64,000 nt of DNA from Candidatus Manganitrophaceae bacterium (GTDB lineage Bacteria; Nitrospirota; Nitrospiria; SBBL01; JAADHI01): contig DUAG01000042.1 in NCBI GenBank assembly GCA_012960925.1, forward strand, positions 1-64,000. Direction: 5' to 3'. Both the position numbers and the translations under genes were made by a program. Below, piece after piece: positions 47,938-56,960 of the stretch. How positions within the stretch are numbered: position 1 is the first letter of the stretch; every line of letters starts with the position of its first letter. The notes beneath the pieces are model-generated. The model did not search any database. It was not told the origin of the DNA and was given only the letters and a program-made list of their open reading frames with translations.

Positions 47938-48753
47938 GTGAGTATTATTCATGATGCACTGAAGAAGGCGGCCGCCGAAAAGGAAGCACCTTTTTCTCTT
48001 CCTTCCTCACTTAAATATCATTCTGAAAAATCAACAGGCCTTACAGGAGCCAAGGGGGTAACGCTCTTCCTCCTGTTCGCGTTTTTCCTCTCGGCCGCTT
48101 ACTATTTTTATGAACGCGAAGGACGCTTGCTCCTGACTGACCAGGCCATCAGCCCTCTTCCCCCTCCTCCAGTAAAAGAGCTTACCCCTCCAAAAGAGAT
48201 CTCTCCTGTAAAGGAATCCGCGCCCGAAAGTATTTCTGTCCCCAACAAAGATCAGGGACAGCTTATCCTGTCGGAAGGATTGAAACGATATCATCAGGGA
48301 GAGTACGACCATGCGGCCCGCTTATTCAGCGAGGCGATTGCGATTCCTTCTCTCTCAGTCCTGGCCCACAACAACCTGGGCCTGACACTCCGCCGTATGG
48401 GAAAAGTGGATGAAGCAATCAACCATTACAAAGAAGCCATTCGTCTTGACCCAAATTACGCGGAGGCGCACAATAATCTGGGGATGGCCCATGATGCCAA
48501 AGGGTCGATTGACCAGGCGGGCAAGCATTACAAGATAGCAATTGATCTCAAGACTTCTACTCCAGCTTTCCATCTTAACCATGCAACATGGCTTGAGAGG
48601 AAGGGGTCTTTTGGGGACGCCCGCAGAGAGTATCAATCCTTTCTACGGCTCTCATCCGATGGGATCGGAAGCGGAATAAAACCCGGTCAACACCGTGAAA
48701 CACTGAACTTGGTCAAGGCACGCCTCGAAGCACTCAAAGGATCTTTACCTTGA
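47938..48753 (+). CDS. Membrane-anchored TPR protein
   Basis: 271 residues from a GTG. The N-terminus MSIIHDALKKAA resembles that of GspB/ExeB-like and related TPR proteins. One membrane segment (about 40-58) is followed by a Pro-rich periplasmic linker and TPR units at about 105-225 (LAHNNLGLTLRRMGKVDEAINHY, AEAHNNLGMAHDAKGSIDQA). Its TGA overlaps the TTG start of tsaD by three bases, so the two are probably co-translated. Function unknown; no type II secretion genes are in the window. Confidence 0.82.
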   Translation: MSIIHDALKKAAAEKEAPFSLPSSLKYHSEKSTGLTGAKGVTLFLLFAFFLSAAYYFYEREGRLLLTDQAISPLPPPPVKELTPPKEISPVKESAPESISVPNKDQGQLILSEGLKRYHQGEYDHAARLFSEAIAIPSLSVLAHNNLGLTLRRMGKVDEAINHYKEAIRLDPNYAEAHNNLGMAHDAKGSIDQAGKHYKIAIDLKTSTPAFHLNHATWLERKGSFGDARREYQSFLRLSSDGIGSGIKPGQHRETLNLVKARLEALKGSLP

Positions 48754-49763
48754 TTATTCTGGGAATTGAGACCTCGTGTGATGAAACAGCTGTTTCCGTT
48801 TTAGAAGAGGGGCATATTATTCGTGCCAACCTAATCTCTTCTCAGATCGACCTGCACAAGAAATATGGCGGAGTGGTCCCTGAACTTGCGAGTCGGAGAC
48901 ACATCGAGGTGGTCGATCCCCTGATTCAGGAAGCCCTCATTCAGTCAGGCTGTACACTCCGCGAAATTGATGCCATTGCCGTTACAGTCGGGCCCGGGTT
49001 AATCGGGGCCTTGATGGTCGGAGTTTCAATCGCGAAATCGCTTTCTTACGCCCTCGGCATTCCTCTTCTTCCAATCCACCACTTGGAAGGACATATTTCT
49101 GCGGCCTTCATAGAGCACCGTGATGTGGTCTTCCCTTCCGTGGCCCTGATCGTGTCAGGCGGGCACACAAACCTTTATTACATGGCACAAAAAGGAGACT
49201 ATCGCCTCCTGGGTCATACGGTAGACGACGCAGCGGGGGAGGCCCTGGACAAAGGAGCAAGATTACTGGGATATGGATATCCTGGCGGACCGATTATTGA
49301 TCGTCTCGCCAGAAAGGGAAATCCGGAGCGCTTCCATTTTCCAGTGCCCTACCGTTCCACAAAACATTTCAATTTTAGCTTCAGTGGAATTAAAACAGCC
49401 TTGAGCCAACGGTTTTCCGGGATGATCCGGGAGTCCGAAGGAGATCTATCGCTGATTCAGGACATCGCAGCCGGATACCAGGAATCCGTGGTCGGAAGTC
49501 TGGTGGAGAAAACAATCTCCGCAGTTGAAAAGAAGAAGGCTAGAAGCATTATTCTGGGAGGCGGTGTTGCCGCGAACAGCCTCTTAAGGCGACGAATCAG
49601 TGAAGAAGCGGCTCGCATGGGGGTCGCGGCCTACATCCCTTCCCCTTTATACTGTACCGACAATGGCGTCATGATCGCCAAGGCGGGGGTCTCACACTAT
49701 GAGAGAAAAAATTTTGCTTCAATGGACTTAAGCCCTATGACAAATTTTGAATTCTCTCTCTGA
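48750..49763 (+). CDS. tsaD: tRNA N6-adenosine threonylcarbamoyltransferase TsaD
   Basis: 337 residues starting at TTG. It transfers threonylcarbamoyl to A37 of ANN-decoding tRNAs. Kae1/TsaD signatures: LGIETSCDETAVSV, the metal site HHLEGH, SGGHTNLYY, DDAAGEALDKGARLLG and GGGVAANSLLR. The start overlaps the upstream TPR gene. No tsaB/C/E in the window. Confidence 0.97.
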   Translation: MIILGIETSCDETAVSVLEEGHIIRANLISSQIDLHKKYGGVVPELASRRHIEVVDPLIQEALIQSGCTLREIDAIAVTVGPGLIGALMVGVSIAKSLSYALGIPLLPIHHLEGHISAAFIEHRDVVFPSVALIVSGGHTNLYYMAQKGDYRLLGHTVDDAAGEALDKGARLLGYGYPGGPIIDRLARKGNPERFHFPVPYRSTKHFNFSFSGIKTALSQRFSGMIRESEGDLSLIQDIAAGYQESVVGSLVEKTISAVEKKKARSIILGGGVAANSLLRRRISEEAARMGVAAYIPSPLYCTDNGVMIAKAGVSHYERKNFASMDLSPMTNFEFSL

Positions 49764-49882
49764 ACTTGTATTTCAAGAAAATTCCCCTCCCTAAAAGAAC
49801 CACCCCTTCTTTGATCGCCTTATTCAGAGGTTCCTTCAATGGCCTCCTGCCTGATCAGCCCCCCTAGAAGCCTGTCGGAGAA
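49764..49882. other. Intergenic region with a solo family-3 end
   Basis: Short gap after tsaD. GCCTGTCGGAGAATTTA (about 49870-49886) matches the terminal repeat of the family-3 MITE-like elements (18315, 58564), but no partner end is found nearby. Otherwise nothing recognised. Confidence 0.35.
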
Positions 49883-49910
49883 TTTACAATAAGTTAACAT
49901 TTCCTTAACC
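49883..49910 (+). promoter_or_regulatory. Pho box-like triple direct repeat upstream of pstS
   Basis: TTTACA (49883), TTAACA (49894) and TTAACC (49905) recur with an exact 11-base period (six bases plus five). This is the geometry of PhoP/PhoB boxes. A TTGACA at 49945-49950 could be the -35 box of the pst promoter. A MITE-like element begins at 49959, between this region and pstS. Confidence 0.65.
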
Positions 49911-49958
49911 ATGCTGTGATGGCGGCATGTCAGAATAGTGTCGCTTGACATAACAATT

Positions 49959-50137
49959 AAGGAACATCTGGATAAGCTATGAATTGATTTTTCAGGACAA
50001 AAGTGTCTCGCTTCTGCATTGCAAATCTTAAAAACAGCAGGCTATGGCTTCGCGAAAACCATCCTCTGCGATTTGCACCTTAAATCGAAACCTTTTGTCT
50101 TCCGAAAAATCAACCCAGACTTAATCAGAGGTTCCTT
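49959..50137 (-). mobile_element. MITE-like element, family 1, copy e (long form), in the pstS upstream region
   Basis: 179 bp. Left end AAGGAACATCTGGATAAGC; reverse complement of the right end AAGGAACCTCTGATTAAGTC. The interior is nearly the same as 43462-43642. It separates the Pho box and a TTGACA box from the pstS start codon by about 180 extra bases. Confidence 0.87.
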
Positions 50138-50189
50138 AATGTCACCCTCTCCCGATAACAAGTAAGTTTAAAATGAGTTGAGGTCATTC

Positions 50190-51197
50190 ATGAAACATAT
50201 TTTGAAACATCTTCTCGTGGCGTTTATCCTTTTCATCTTGCTGCCCAACCAGGGGTGGGCGAAGCGCGCCCTGGTCAAGATCGACGGGTCCAGCACGGTC
50301 TTTCCCATCACGGAGGCAGTGGCGGAAGATTTTCAGGTGCAAAACCGAAAAATCAGAGTCACCATCGGGGTCTCCGGAACCGGCGGAGGATTTAAAAAAT
50401 TCTGTAGTGGTGAGGTGGACATTGCAAACGCCTCCCGACCGATCAAGCCATCAGAAGTCAAACTCTGCGCCGGGAACAAGGTTGAATATATTGAACTCCC
50501 GGTTGCCTATGACGGGATTGCCATCGTGGTCAACCCCAAAAATCCCTGGGTTGATTTCCTCACGGTCAATGAATTGAAAAAGATATGGGAACCGAAGGCG
50601 AAACACAAGGTTACCCGCTGGAATCATGTCCGACCGCATTGGCCGGAAAAAGAGATCCATCTCTACGGTCCCGGGATCGACTCCGGAACCTTTGACTATT
50701 TTACAGAGGCGATCGTCGGGGAAAGCGGAGCCAGCCGCGGGGACTTTACGGCAAGTGAAGATGACAACGTCCTCGTCCAGGGAATCTCAACCGACCTGAA
50801 CGCCCTCGGATTTTTCGGGGTCGCTTATTACGAATACAACAAGGAGCGATTGAAACTAGTCCCGATCGATGACGGGAAAGATGAAAATGGGAAGGGGCCT
50901 ATCCTGCCCACGTACAACAATATCTTGGAGGGGAACTATCAACCTCTTGCCAGACCCATCTTCATCTACGTCCGCAGTAAATCTGCCGACAGACCGGAGA
51001 TACAAAAATTCATAGAATTCTATATGACCCAGGGGGCTGATCTTTCAAAAGAGGTGGGCTACATCGCCCTTCCCAATCGGGCCTACGAGCTAGCACACAA
51101 ACGTTTTAAAGAGCGCATGACCGGCTCCATTTTTGGCGGAAAAGGGGCCCAGATCGGGGTCAAGGTCGAGGACCTCCTGGAAAAGGAAGGGAAGTAG
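50190..51197 (+). CDS. pstS: Phosphate ABC transporter substrate-binding protein PstS
   Basis: 335 residues from the ATG at 50190 (GAGGT upstream); an in-frame TTG at 50178 is less likely. Signal peptide about residues 1-25. Phosphate-binding loops: [12 protein letters not shown] near the mature N-terminus, [25 protein letters not shown], and [12 protein letters not shown]. Periplasmic. First gene of pstSCAB-phoU; the closeness of the genes indicates one transcript. Confidence 0.97.
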   Translation: MKHILKHLLVAFILFILLPNQGWAKRALVKIDGSSTVFPITEAVAEDFQVQNRKIRVTIGVSGTGGGFKKFCSGEVDIANASRPIKPSEVKLCAGNKVEYIELPVAYDGIAIVVNPKNPWVDFLTVNELKKIWEPKAKHKVTRWNHVRPHWPEKEIHLYGPGIDSGTFDYFTEAIVGESGASRGDFTASEDDNVLVQGISTDLNALGFFGVAYYEYNKERLKLVPIDDGKDENGKGPILPTYNNILEGNYQPLARPIFIYVRSKSADRPEIQKFIEFYMTQGADLSKEVGYIALPNRAYELAHKRFKERMTGSIFGGKGAQIGVKVEDLLEKEGK

Positions 51198-51201
51198 CAA
51201 G

Positions 51202-52095
51202 CTGAACCAGAGACAGCGCCAAAAAATAAAAGAGGCCCTCATTGAGGGAATGCTTTTTCTTGCCGCTCTTCTTTCAATATTTATTACGATCGGTATTGTT
51301 TTCGTCCTGACGATAGAGACCTATGAGTTTTTTAAGGTCGTCTCCTTAACGGACTTCCTGACCGACACAGAATGGACCCCGCTCTTTTCCGAACAACATT
51401 TCGGTATCCTTCCGCTCATTACAGGAACATTCTTAATCACCCTGATTGCCATGTGCGTTTCGATGCCGATAGGCTTGATCAGCGCGATCTACCTGAGTGA
51501 ATATGCCTCGGGGCGGGTACGGGCAACGATCAAGCCCTTTCTGGAAATCCTTTCCGCCGTTCCTACGGTGGTCTATGGTTACTTCGCGCTGCTTTTTGTG
51601 ACGCCCCTTCTCCAGAAGCTAATCCCCGATCTTTCCGGTTTCAATGCCCTCAGCCCCGGTATCGTCATGGGAATCATGATCGTCCCGATTATCTCCTCAC
51701 TTAGTGAGGATGCCATGCATGCCGTTCCGATGAGACTGCGGGAAGGGGGCTACGCACTTGGCTCGACCCGGCTTCAAGTTGCACTGAGTATTGTATTGCC
51801 CGCCGCGCTTTCCGGCGTGCTGTCTTCATTTATTCTGGGGCTTTCGCGAGCGGTCGGGGAAACGATGATCGTCGCCATCGCGGCCGGGCTTCAACCGAGA
51901 TTGACGATGAATCCTCTTGTCCCGATTGAAACCGTGACGGCCTATATCGTCCAGGTCAGCATGGGAGACACACCAACGGGAACCATTGCGTATATGACAA
52001 TATTTTCTGCCGGGATGACCCTTTTTATAATGACCTTTGTCCTGAACGTTATCAGCTATTTGCTCAAGAAAAAGTTCAGGGAGGTTTACGATTAA
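51202..52095 (+). CDS. pstC: Phosphate ABC transporter permease PstC
   Basis: About 297 residues. Inner-membrane permease with six membrane segments and the EAA-like loop (MRLREGGYALGSTRLQVALSIVLP). The start is unclear: no ATG precedes the conserved N-terminal region. Options are CTG 51202 (four bases after the pstS stop, with GGAAGGGAAG upstream), TTG 51133 deep inside pstS, or ATG 51250, which would cut the basic N-terminus before the first helix. I favour CTG by position, but this is inference. Confidence 0.92.
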   Translation: MNQRQRQKIKEALIEGMLFLAALLSIFITIGIVFVLTIETYEFFKVVSLTDFLTDTEWTPLFSEQHFGILPLITGTFLITLIAMCVSMPIGLISAIYLSEYASGRVRATIKPFLEILSAVPTVVYGYFALLFVTPLLQKLIPDLSGFNALSPGIVMGIMIVPIISSLSEDAMHAVPMRLREGGYALGSTRLQVALSIVLPAALSGVLSSFILGLSRAVGETMIVAIAAGLQPRLTMNPLVPIETVTAYIVQVSMGDTPTGTIAYMTIFSAGMTLFIMTFVLNVISYLLKKKFREVYD

Positions 52096-52098
52096 ATT

Positions 52099-52998
52099 AT
52101 GATTGCGCTTAGACGTCGTTATCGTATTTATGAAAAAATATTTTCCGCCACGGGACTCATCATCACCCTCCTCGCCGTTGCCGTTCTGCTGACCTTGATC
52201 GTTGACGTTTTTATGGATGGCGCTTCAAGGCTCGACTGGAATTTCCTGACAAGCTATCCCTCGCGCAGGCCGGGAAAGGCCGGGATTCTCTCTGCCTGGG
52301 TCGGAACAGTATGGGTAATGGTTTTGACGGGGATCATTGCCTTTCCGATTGGGGTTGCGGCGGCCACCTATCTTGAAGAATATGCAAAAAAAAACTGGTT
52401 GAGCGACCTGATCGAAATTAACATTGCCAACCTGGCCGGGGTCCCCTCCATTATTTACGGCCTGCTCGGCCTGGTCATTTTTGTCCGCTGGATGGACCTG
52501 GAGCGGAGCGTCCTTGCAGGGGCCATGACCCTGGCCATGCTCGTCCTCCCCATCATTATCCTCTCCGCCAGGGAGGCCCTACGGACGATTCCCTTTACCG
52601 TTAGAGAGGCCTCTTATGCGCTGGGCGCGAGTAAATGGCAGACCATCCGGAACCAGGTCCTTCCAGCCGCCATGCCGGGCATCCTCACCGGAACCATCCT
52701 GGCCATGTCCAGGGCCATTGGAGAGACCGCGCCGCTGATTATTATCGGCGCCCTGACCTATGTCGCCTTTCTTCCGACAAGCCCCATTTCGCTGGAGGCT
52801 CCTTACTTCAGTTTAGAAGGACTCTCCGATCCCTTCTCCGTTCTTCCGATTCAGATCTTCAATTGGGTCTCTCGCCCTCAAAAAGGCTTTTCAGTGAATG
52901 CCGCGGCTGCGATTCTGGTCCTGCTCTTCATCACCTTCGCCATGAATGGGATCGCCGTTTACTTAAGATATCGCTTTCAGAAGAAACTAAGGTGGTAA
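52099..52998 (+). CDS. pstA: Phosphate ABC transporter permease PstA
   Basis: 299 residues, six membrane segments. Conserved features: LTSYPSRRPGKAGILSA-WVGT near the first periplasmic loop, NLAGVPSIIYGLLGL, and the ABC-permease loop REASYALGASKWQTIRNQVLP. Starts three bases after pstC and ends three bases before pstB. Confidence 0.97.
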   Translation: MIALRRRYRIYEKIFSATGLIITLLAVAVLLTLIVDVFMDGASRLDWNFLTSYPSRRPGKAGILSAWVGTVWVMVLTGIIAFPIGVAAATYLEEYAKKNWLSDLIEINIANLAGVPSIIYGLLGLVIFVRWMDLERSVLAGAMTLAMLVLPIIILSAREALRTIPFTVREASYALGASKWQTIRNQVLPAAMPGILTGTILAMSRAIGETAPLIIIGALTYVAFLPTSPISLEAPYFSLEGLSDPFSVLPIQIFNWVSRPQKGFSVNAAAAILVLLFITFAMNGIAVYLRYRFQKKLRW

Positions 52999-53001
52999 AA
53001 C

Positions 53002-53757
53002 ATGGATCAATCCTTTGAAGTTAAAAAACTGAATGTCTTTTACGGGGATAAACACGCGGTAAGAGATGTCTCGATCACCGTACCGGAAAAAGGGGTCACC
53101 GCTGTGATCGGGCCATCCGGCTGTGGAAAGAGTACCTTCCTGCGGTGCTTGAACCGGATGAATGACCTATTGCCGAATTTCCGGATGGAGGGACAGATTA
53201 TTTATGATGGACGGGATATCTATTCCAAAGAGATCGATGTCATCGATATCAGAAGGCGCATCGGCATGGTCTTTCAAAAACCGAATCCTTTCCCAAAAAG
53301 TATTTACGAAAATATTGCCTACGGCCTGAGGATACAAGGCATCAAGAGCAAAGAAATCACAGACAATATTGTCGAGTCGAGTTTAAGAAAGGCGGCCATC
53401 TGGGACGAAGTGAAAGATCGGCTTACTCATTCCGCCCTCTCTTTGTCTGGTGGGCAACAACAGCGTATCTGCATCGCCAGGGCATTGGCGGTCGAACCGA
53501 AAGTGCTGCTCCTTGATGAACCCACCTCGGCCATTGACCCGATCGGAACCGGACGGATTGAAGAGCTCTTGCGTGAATTAAAAAAAAGTTATACCATCAT
53601 CATTGTGACCCATAATATGCAGCAGGCCGCACGGGTCTCAGAAATGACGGCCTATTTCCTGACGGGAGAACTCATCGAATTTGATCAGACCACGACGATC
53701 TTTACGAATCCGAGAGATCAAAGGACGGAGGACTATATCACCGGACGTTTCGGTTAG
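53002..53757 (+). CDS. pstB: Phosphate ABC transporter ATP-binding protein PstB
   Basis: 251 residues. Walker A GPSGCGKS (about residues 35-42), PstB-typical [10 protein letters not shown] and [22 protein letters not shown] signature LSGGQQQR, Walker [14 protein letters not shown]. Drives phosphate import through PstCA. The TAG stop (53755-53757) lies in the terminal inverted repeat of a family-2 MITE-like element. Confidence 0.98.
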   Translation: MDQSFEVKKLNVFYGDKHAVRDVSITVPEKGVTAVIGPSGCGKSTFLRCLNRMNDLLPNFRMEGQIIYDGRDIYSKEIDVIDIRRRIGMVFQKPNPFPKSIYENIAYGLRIQGIKSKEITDNIVESSLRKAAIWDEVKDRLTHSALSLSGGQQQRICIARALAVEPKVLLLDEPTSAIDPIGTGRIEELLRELKKSYTIIIVTHNMQQAARVSEMTAYFLTGELIEFDQTTTIFTNPRDQRTEDYITGRFG

Positions 53758-53894
53758 TCATTCAGCTCACCCATCTTTTTCTCCATGGCGGCGTTGCTGC
53801 GGTGCTCAAATCCTCACGTAGAAAACTACGTTGCGGTTCTGCGTTCTTCGCGCCTTGCCCTGAAGAAAAATCTAGGCAATCTGAACGACTAACC
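53752..53894 (+). mobile_element. MITE-like element, family 2, complete copy between pstB and phoU
   Basis: 143 bp with a 14-bp terminal inverted repeat (GGTTAGTCATTCAG; reverse complement of the right end GGTTAGTCGTTCAG). Inside, ACGTAG-AAAA-CTACGT (53816-53831) forms a small hairpin. The core matches 28272-28406. The first bases include the pstB stop codon. It lies within the pst transcript. Confidence 0.82.
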
Positions 53895-53940
53895 GTTACA
53901 TTTTTGTTTAAAATTAGAATCTCAGAGGAGAAAAGACAGG

Positions 53941-54612
53941 ATGACCCGCCATCTCGAAGAAGAACTGACCCTGCTTAAAGAAAAAATTTTGAGGATGGGG
54001 GCTCTAGTTGAATCACAGATTACGGATTCTATCAAGGCGCTTATTGGACCGGATCTCAAGCTCGCCGAACAGACCATTCAGAATGACCACCTGGTCAATG
54101 CCATGGATGTCGAAATCGACGAAGAATGTATTCGGATCCTGGCCCTCTATCAACCGGCCGCGCGGGATCTTCGATTCGTCACGACGGCCATGAAGATCAC
54201 CACGGATCTGGAGCGAATGAGCGACCTCTCCGAAGATATCTGTGAGCGGGCCATTGAACTTGCCCAGGAGCCCCCGCTGAAACCCTATTTCGACATTCCC
54301 AGAATGGCGAAAAAGGCCCGAAAAATGGTCCATGGTGCACTGGACGCCTTTGTCAACATGGATTCCGCGCTCGCCCGCAATGTTTGCGGCCAGGACGAGG
54401 TGATTGATAATCTCACTGATCAGATCTTCCGTGAACTCCTTTCTTACATGGTTGAAGACCCGAAGACAATCACCCGTGCCATTCGAATCAGCTTTATCGC
54501 CAAATATATCGAGCGAATCGGCGACCATGCCACCAATGTTGCCGAGATGGTCGTTTATCTGGTCGAGGGAAAGATCATCCGACATACAAAGATAGAACCC
54601 ACAGAAGTCTAG
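53941..54612 (+). CDS. phoU: Phosphate transport regulator PhoU
   Basis: 223 residues, two three-helix bundles typical of PhoU. Motifs: NDHLVNAMDVEIDEECIRILA and a repeated RDLRFVTTAMKITTDLERMSD / ISFIAKYIERIGDHATNVAE. It couples the Pst transporter state to the PhoR kinase. No phoR/phoB genes are in the window. Ribosome-binding site GAGGAG. Confidence 0.96.
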   Translation: MTRHLEEELTLLKEKILRMGALVESQITDSIKALIGPDLKLAEQTIQNDHLVNAMDVEIDEECIRILALYQPAARDLRFVTTAMKITTDLERMSDLSEDICERAIELAQEPPLKPYFDIPRMAKKARKMVHGALDAFVNMDSALARNVCGQDEVIDNLTDQIFRELLSYMVEDPKTITRAIRISFIAKYIERIGDHATNVAEMVVYLVEGKIIRHTKIEPTEV

Positions 54613-54636
54613 ACCCAAGGCGGGGTTCTTCAACTG

Positions 54637-54804
54637 TTACGTGGCGCTGTGTTTTTGGCCTTTTCTTGACCCGCTTGATGGTTCTGTGTGGTGAGCGGCA
54701 TAACGATCTAAAAGGTTACGGATCATCTTTTGATACTGCGTGTTGTGGTTCTTTGCTTCTTGCTTGAAGAATTCGATGCTCGATTTACTCAAGCCAATGG
54801 TCAC
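54637..54804 (-). pseudogene. Remnant of a ribbon-helix-helix (CopG/BrnA-like) antitoxin
   Basis: On the minus strand a reading frame gives TVRVTIGLSKSSIEFFKQEA, then KKHNTQYQKMIRNLLDRYA, the pattern of CopG-like antitoxins. An in-frame TGA lies 11 codons upstream of the GTG at 54804, and the codons before it (EEYALIAKKI) look like an antitoxin N-terminal region cut by that stop. As it stands, only a 55-residue product from GTG could be made. No toxin gene is visible beside it. I read it as a decayed antitoxin, though a short functional RHH protein is possible. Confidence 0.5.
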
Positions 54805-55039
54805 CCTTACCGTGTCTTCTTTAAAGACCTGCTTCGCTCAAGTCGTCTGAAAGATAAGTCCAGAGATCTTTTTGGCGATCAAGGCGTACTCTTCTGTATG
54901 GTGAGGAACCAAAAAGACTGATAACACCGTATGTCTGGCGAATTGGCGGTTTACTCCCTTATTTCATTTCTTTGAATGAAACCATCATAATAGCCCTGAC
55001 TGCTCCTCCTTCGTTTTTATCCCATGAGAATCTTTTCCC

Positions 55040-55474
55040 GTGATAGCAAAAACCCTGACCCTCATATTTTTCATCTTGTTAGCTCCCTTCCCTACCCTTG
55101 CCGACGCCTCGTTAGAACACACACTCGCCGTAATAGATTCTGATACCCCTGTTTCCGATGACCACTTTACAGTTGCGAGCTTCAGGGCTTTATTGGTAAA
55201 CCTTTCGCTTACTTACGGTGAGAAAAAACGCGACATTTCCAATAAGAGCGTGGCTGCCCAAGATCAACTCATTGAGAGAGGGATCAAAGAAAAGATCCTG
55301 ACGATCATGGAGGGGATGGATCGCATCGTCACAGATCGAGTGGCAAGGCACACCTACTCCGCTATTCTCTCAGCGTACATCGCATTGAGGATACAAGGTC
55401 AATCACACCCGAGTGCGATTGATGGAATCGTATTGCTCCTGAACGACATGGAGGAATTAGAAGGAAATGAATGA
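55040..55474 (+). CDS. Secreted hypothetical protein
   Basis: 144 residues from a GTG. Signal peptide at about residues 1-22 (hydrophobic core, cleavage near LADA-S). The mature part is mainly helical and acidic towards the end, without cysteine or recognisable domain. It stands alone between the phoU region and the broken DUF1499 gene. Confidence 0.6.
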   Translation: MIAKTLTLIFFILLAPFPTLADASLEHTLAVIDSDTPVSDDHFTVASFRALLVNLSLTYGEKKRDISNKSVAAQDQLIERGIKEKILTIMEGMDRIVTDRVARHTYSAILSAYIALRIQGQSHPSAIDGIVLLLNDMEELEGNE

Positions 55475-55703
55475 GATGCGGATACCTCAAGACCATGACC
55501 TTCCATTTCTTTTTGGCTTCGTGGGGGTGGTCTGAAGCAACTATGCCATACCTCCTCAAACCCGAAGAGCATCCCTTTTTTTCATTGTCATGTTAGAATA
55601 TTCTGTCAGGATTTCTTCGGTTCTGTAAGGAGTCGTATTATTGAAGAGACGCTTTTGCATAGGAGTGCGATGAGCATCGATTTTAAAACTGAAGGGCAGA
55701 TAA

Positions 55704-56379
55704 ATGCTTTCCCCGCTATTTAATCGCTCTGTTTCACGTTGGGCACGTTATGGTTTCTCCCTGACTGTTCTGGCGAGCCTTACCGCAATGCTGGCGGGAC
55801 TCGGCAGTCGGTGGGGATGGTGGCATTTTGGCGCGCCCCGGGGGTCAACGACATGGTTTCGTGTGGGCAGTTCTCGGGCTTTTGACGAGCCTCGCTGTCG
55901 TCGGGATCCCCTGGAACTGGTTGCAGACAGCACGGCGTGTTCCGCCGATCCATGACATCTCCACCGATACCGAGAACCCGCCACCCTTTGTTGCGATTTT
56001 GCCCTTGCGCAGGGACGCCCCCAATTCCGCTGAGTATGGCGGACCCGATGTCGCCCTCCAGCAACACACGGCATATCCAGAGGTGAAAACCGCGACGCTC
56101 AATCTTTTACCCGATCAGGCATTTGCGCAGGCTCTCACCGCTGCACGTGAGAGAGGATGGGACATTGTTGCGGCAGATTTAGAGGAAGGGCGCATCGAGG
56201 CAACGGGCACAACGCTTTGGTTTGGGTTCAAAGACGATGTCGTCATCCGTATCACTCCCAGCGATAACGGGAGTCGTATTGATGTGCGTTCGGTCTCCCG
56301 TGTCGGGCTAAGCGACGTTGGAACAAACGCTAGACGGATACAAAATTTCCTGGAACAGTTACATAGAATACCGGACTGA
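55704..56379 (+). pseudogene. DUF1499-family membrane protein, disrupted by frameshift and internal deletion
   Basis: The N-terminal part (from ATG 55704, ribosome-binding GAAGGG) reads in one frame up to RWGWWHFG near 55836, then becomes nonsense. The C-terminal part continues in the next frame (from about 55828) with VPPIHDISTDTENPPPFVA, EYGGPDVALQQ-TAYPEV, GRIEATGTTLWFGFKDDVVI and RVGLSDVGTNARRI, which are DUF1499 hallmarks. The first membrane helix joins almost directly to the third expected one, so about 20-40 codons seem to be missing at the junction. Either a pseudogene or an assembly error at the GC-rich junction. Confidence 0.7.
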
Positions 56380-56438
56380 TCTGGAACACTTCGGTGAAGT
56401 TTCCTTAAGTAATCGTCTTATGGAAGGAGGGGGGAATT

Positions 56439-56801
56439 ATGGGGATATCAAAAAAGGAAGTGTTACTGAGCACGGCTGTCGATATCGGAAAGCTCTATGC
56501 CTTTCTTGCTCAAGCCCTTCGGGTGGTGATCGAACCAGAAGCGGCCAATGGGATATCTGAAGTTCTTTTCAACGAACAGTTGGACAAGATTCGGGCGGAT
56601 CTAGATCCAAAACTGTCAAAGAATCGAATCGTACGAAAAAATATTGCAGAAATCCACCAGGACGTTACGAAGATCCGAATAGCAGCTTCAACTGAAGCGA
56701 CACGCATGAGTGCTGTTAAGGATGCACGGAACTACCTTCCGACTGTTGAGGAACGCTCTCGAACCGTCAGTGACCTCGTTGCATTGTTTCGATCTCTTTA
56801 A
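56439..56801 (+). CDS. Hypothetical protein
   Basis: 120 residues with a strong GGAGGGGG ribosome-binding site. Predicted mostly helical, no signal peptide or membrane segment, one weakly hydrophobic stretch near residues 10-30. No family recognised. It stands alone downstream of the broken DUF1499 gene. Confidence 0.55.
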   Translation: MGISKKEVLLSTAVDIGKLYAFLAQALRVVIEPEAANGISEVLFNEQLDKIRADLDPKLSKNRIVRKNIAEIHQDVTKIRIAASTEATRMSAVKDARNYLPTVEERSRTVSDLVALFRSL

Positions 56802-56960
56802 AGGGTTTTTGGGGAAGATCAGGAGGTTGAGGATGGTAAGGTTTGATCATATCCTTCTCGCTTATGTTTCTTGAAGAACCTTATGATACAGCTCAGACCA
56901 AAGACTGAGAAGTTAGGGAAGAGCAAGGAACGATGAATTCCCCATCCTTTGGTTTTTGCT

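Noticed and set aside
54730-54921. 63-codon open frame on the plus strand after phoU
   Set aside because: The minus strand gives a recognisable RHH antitoxin remnant here, so the plus frame is a shadow.
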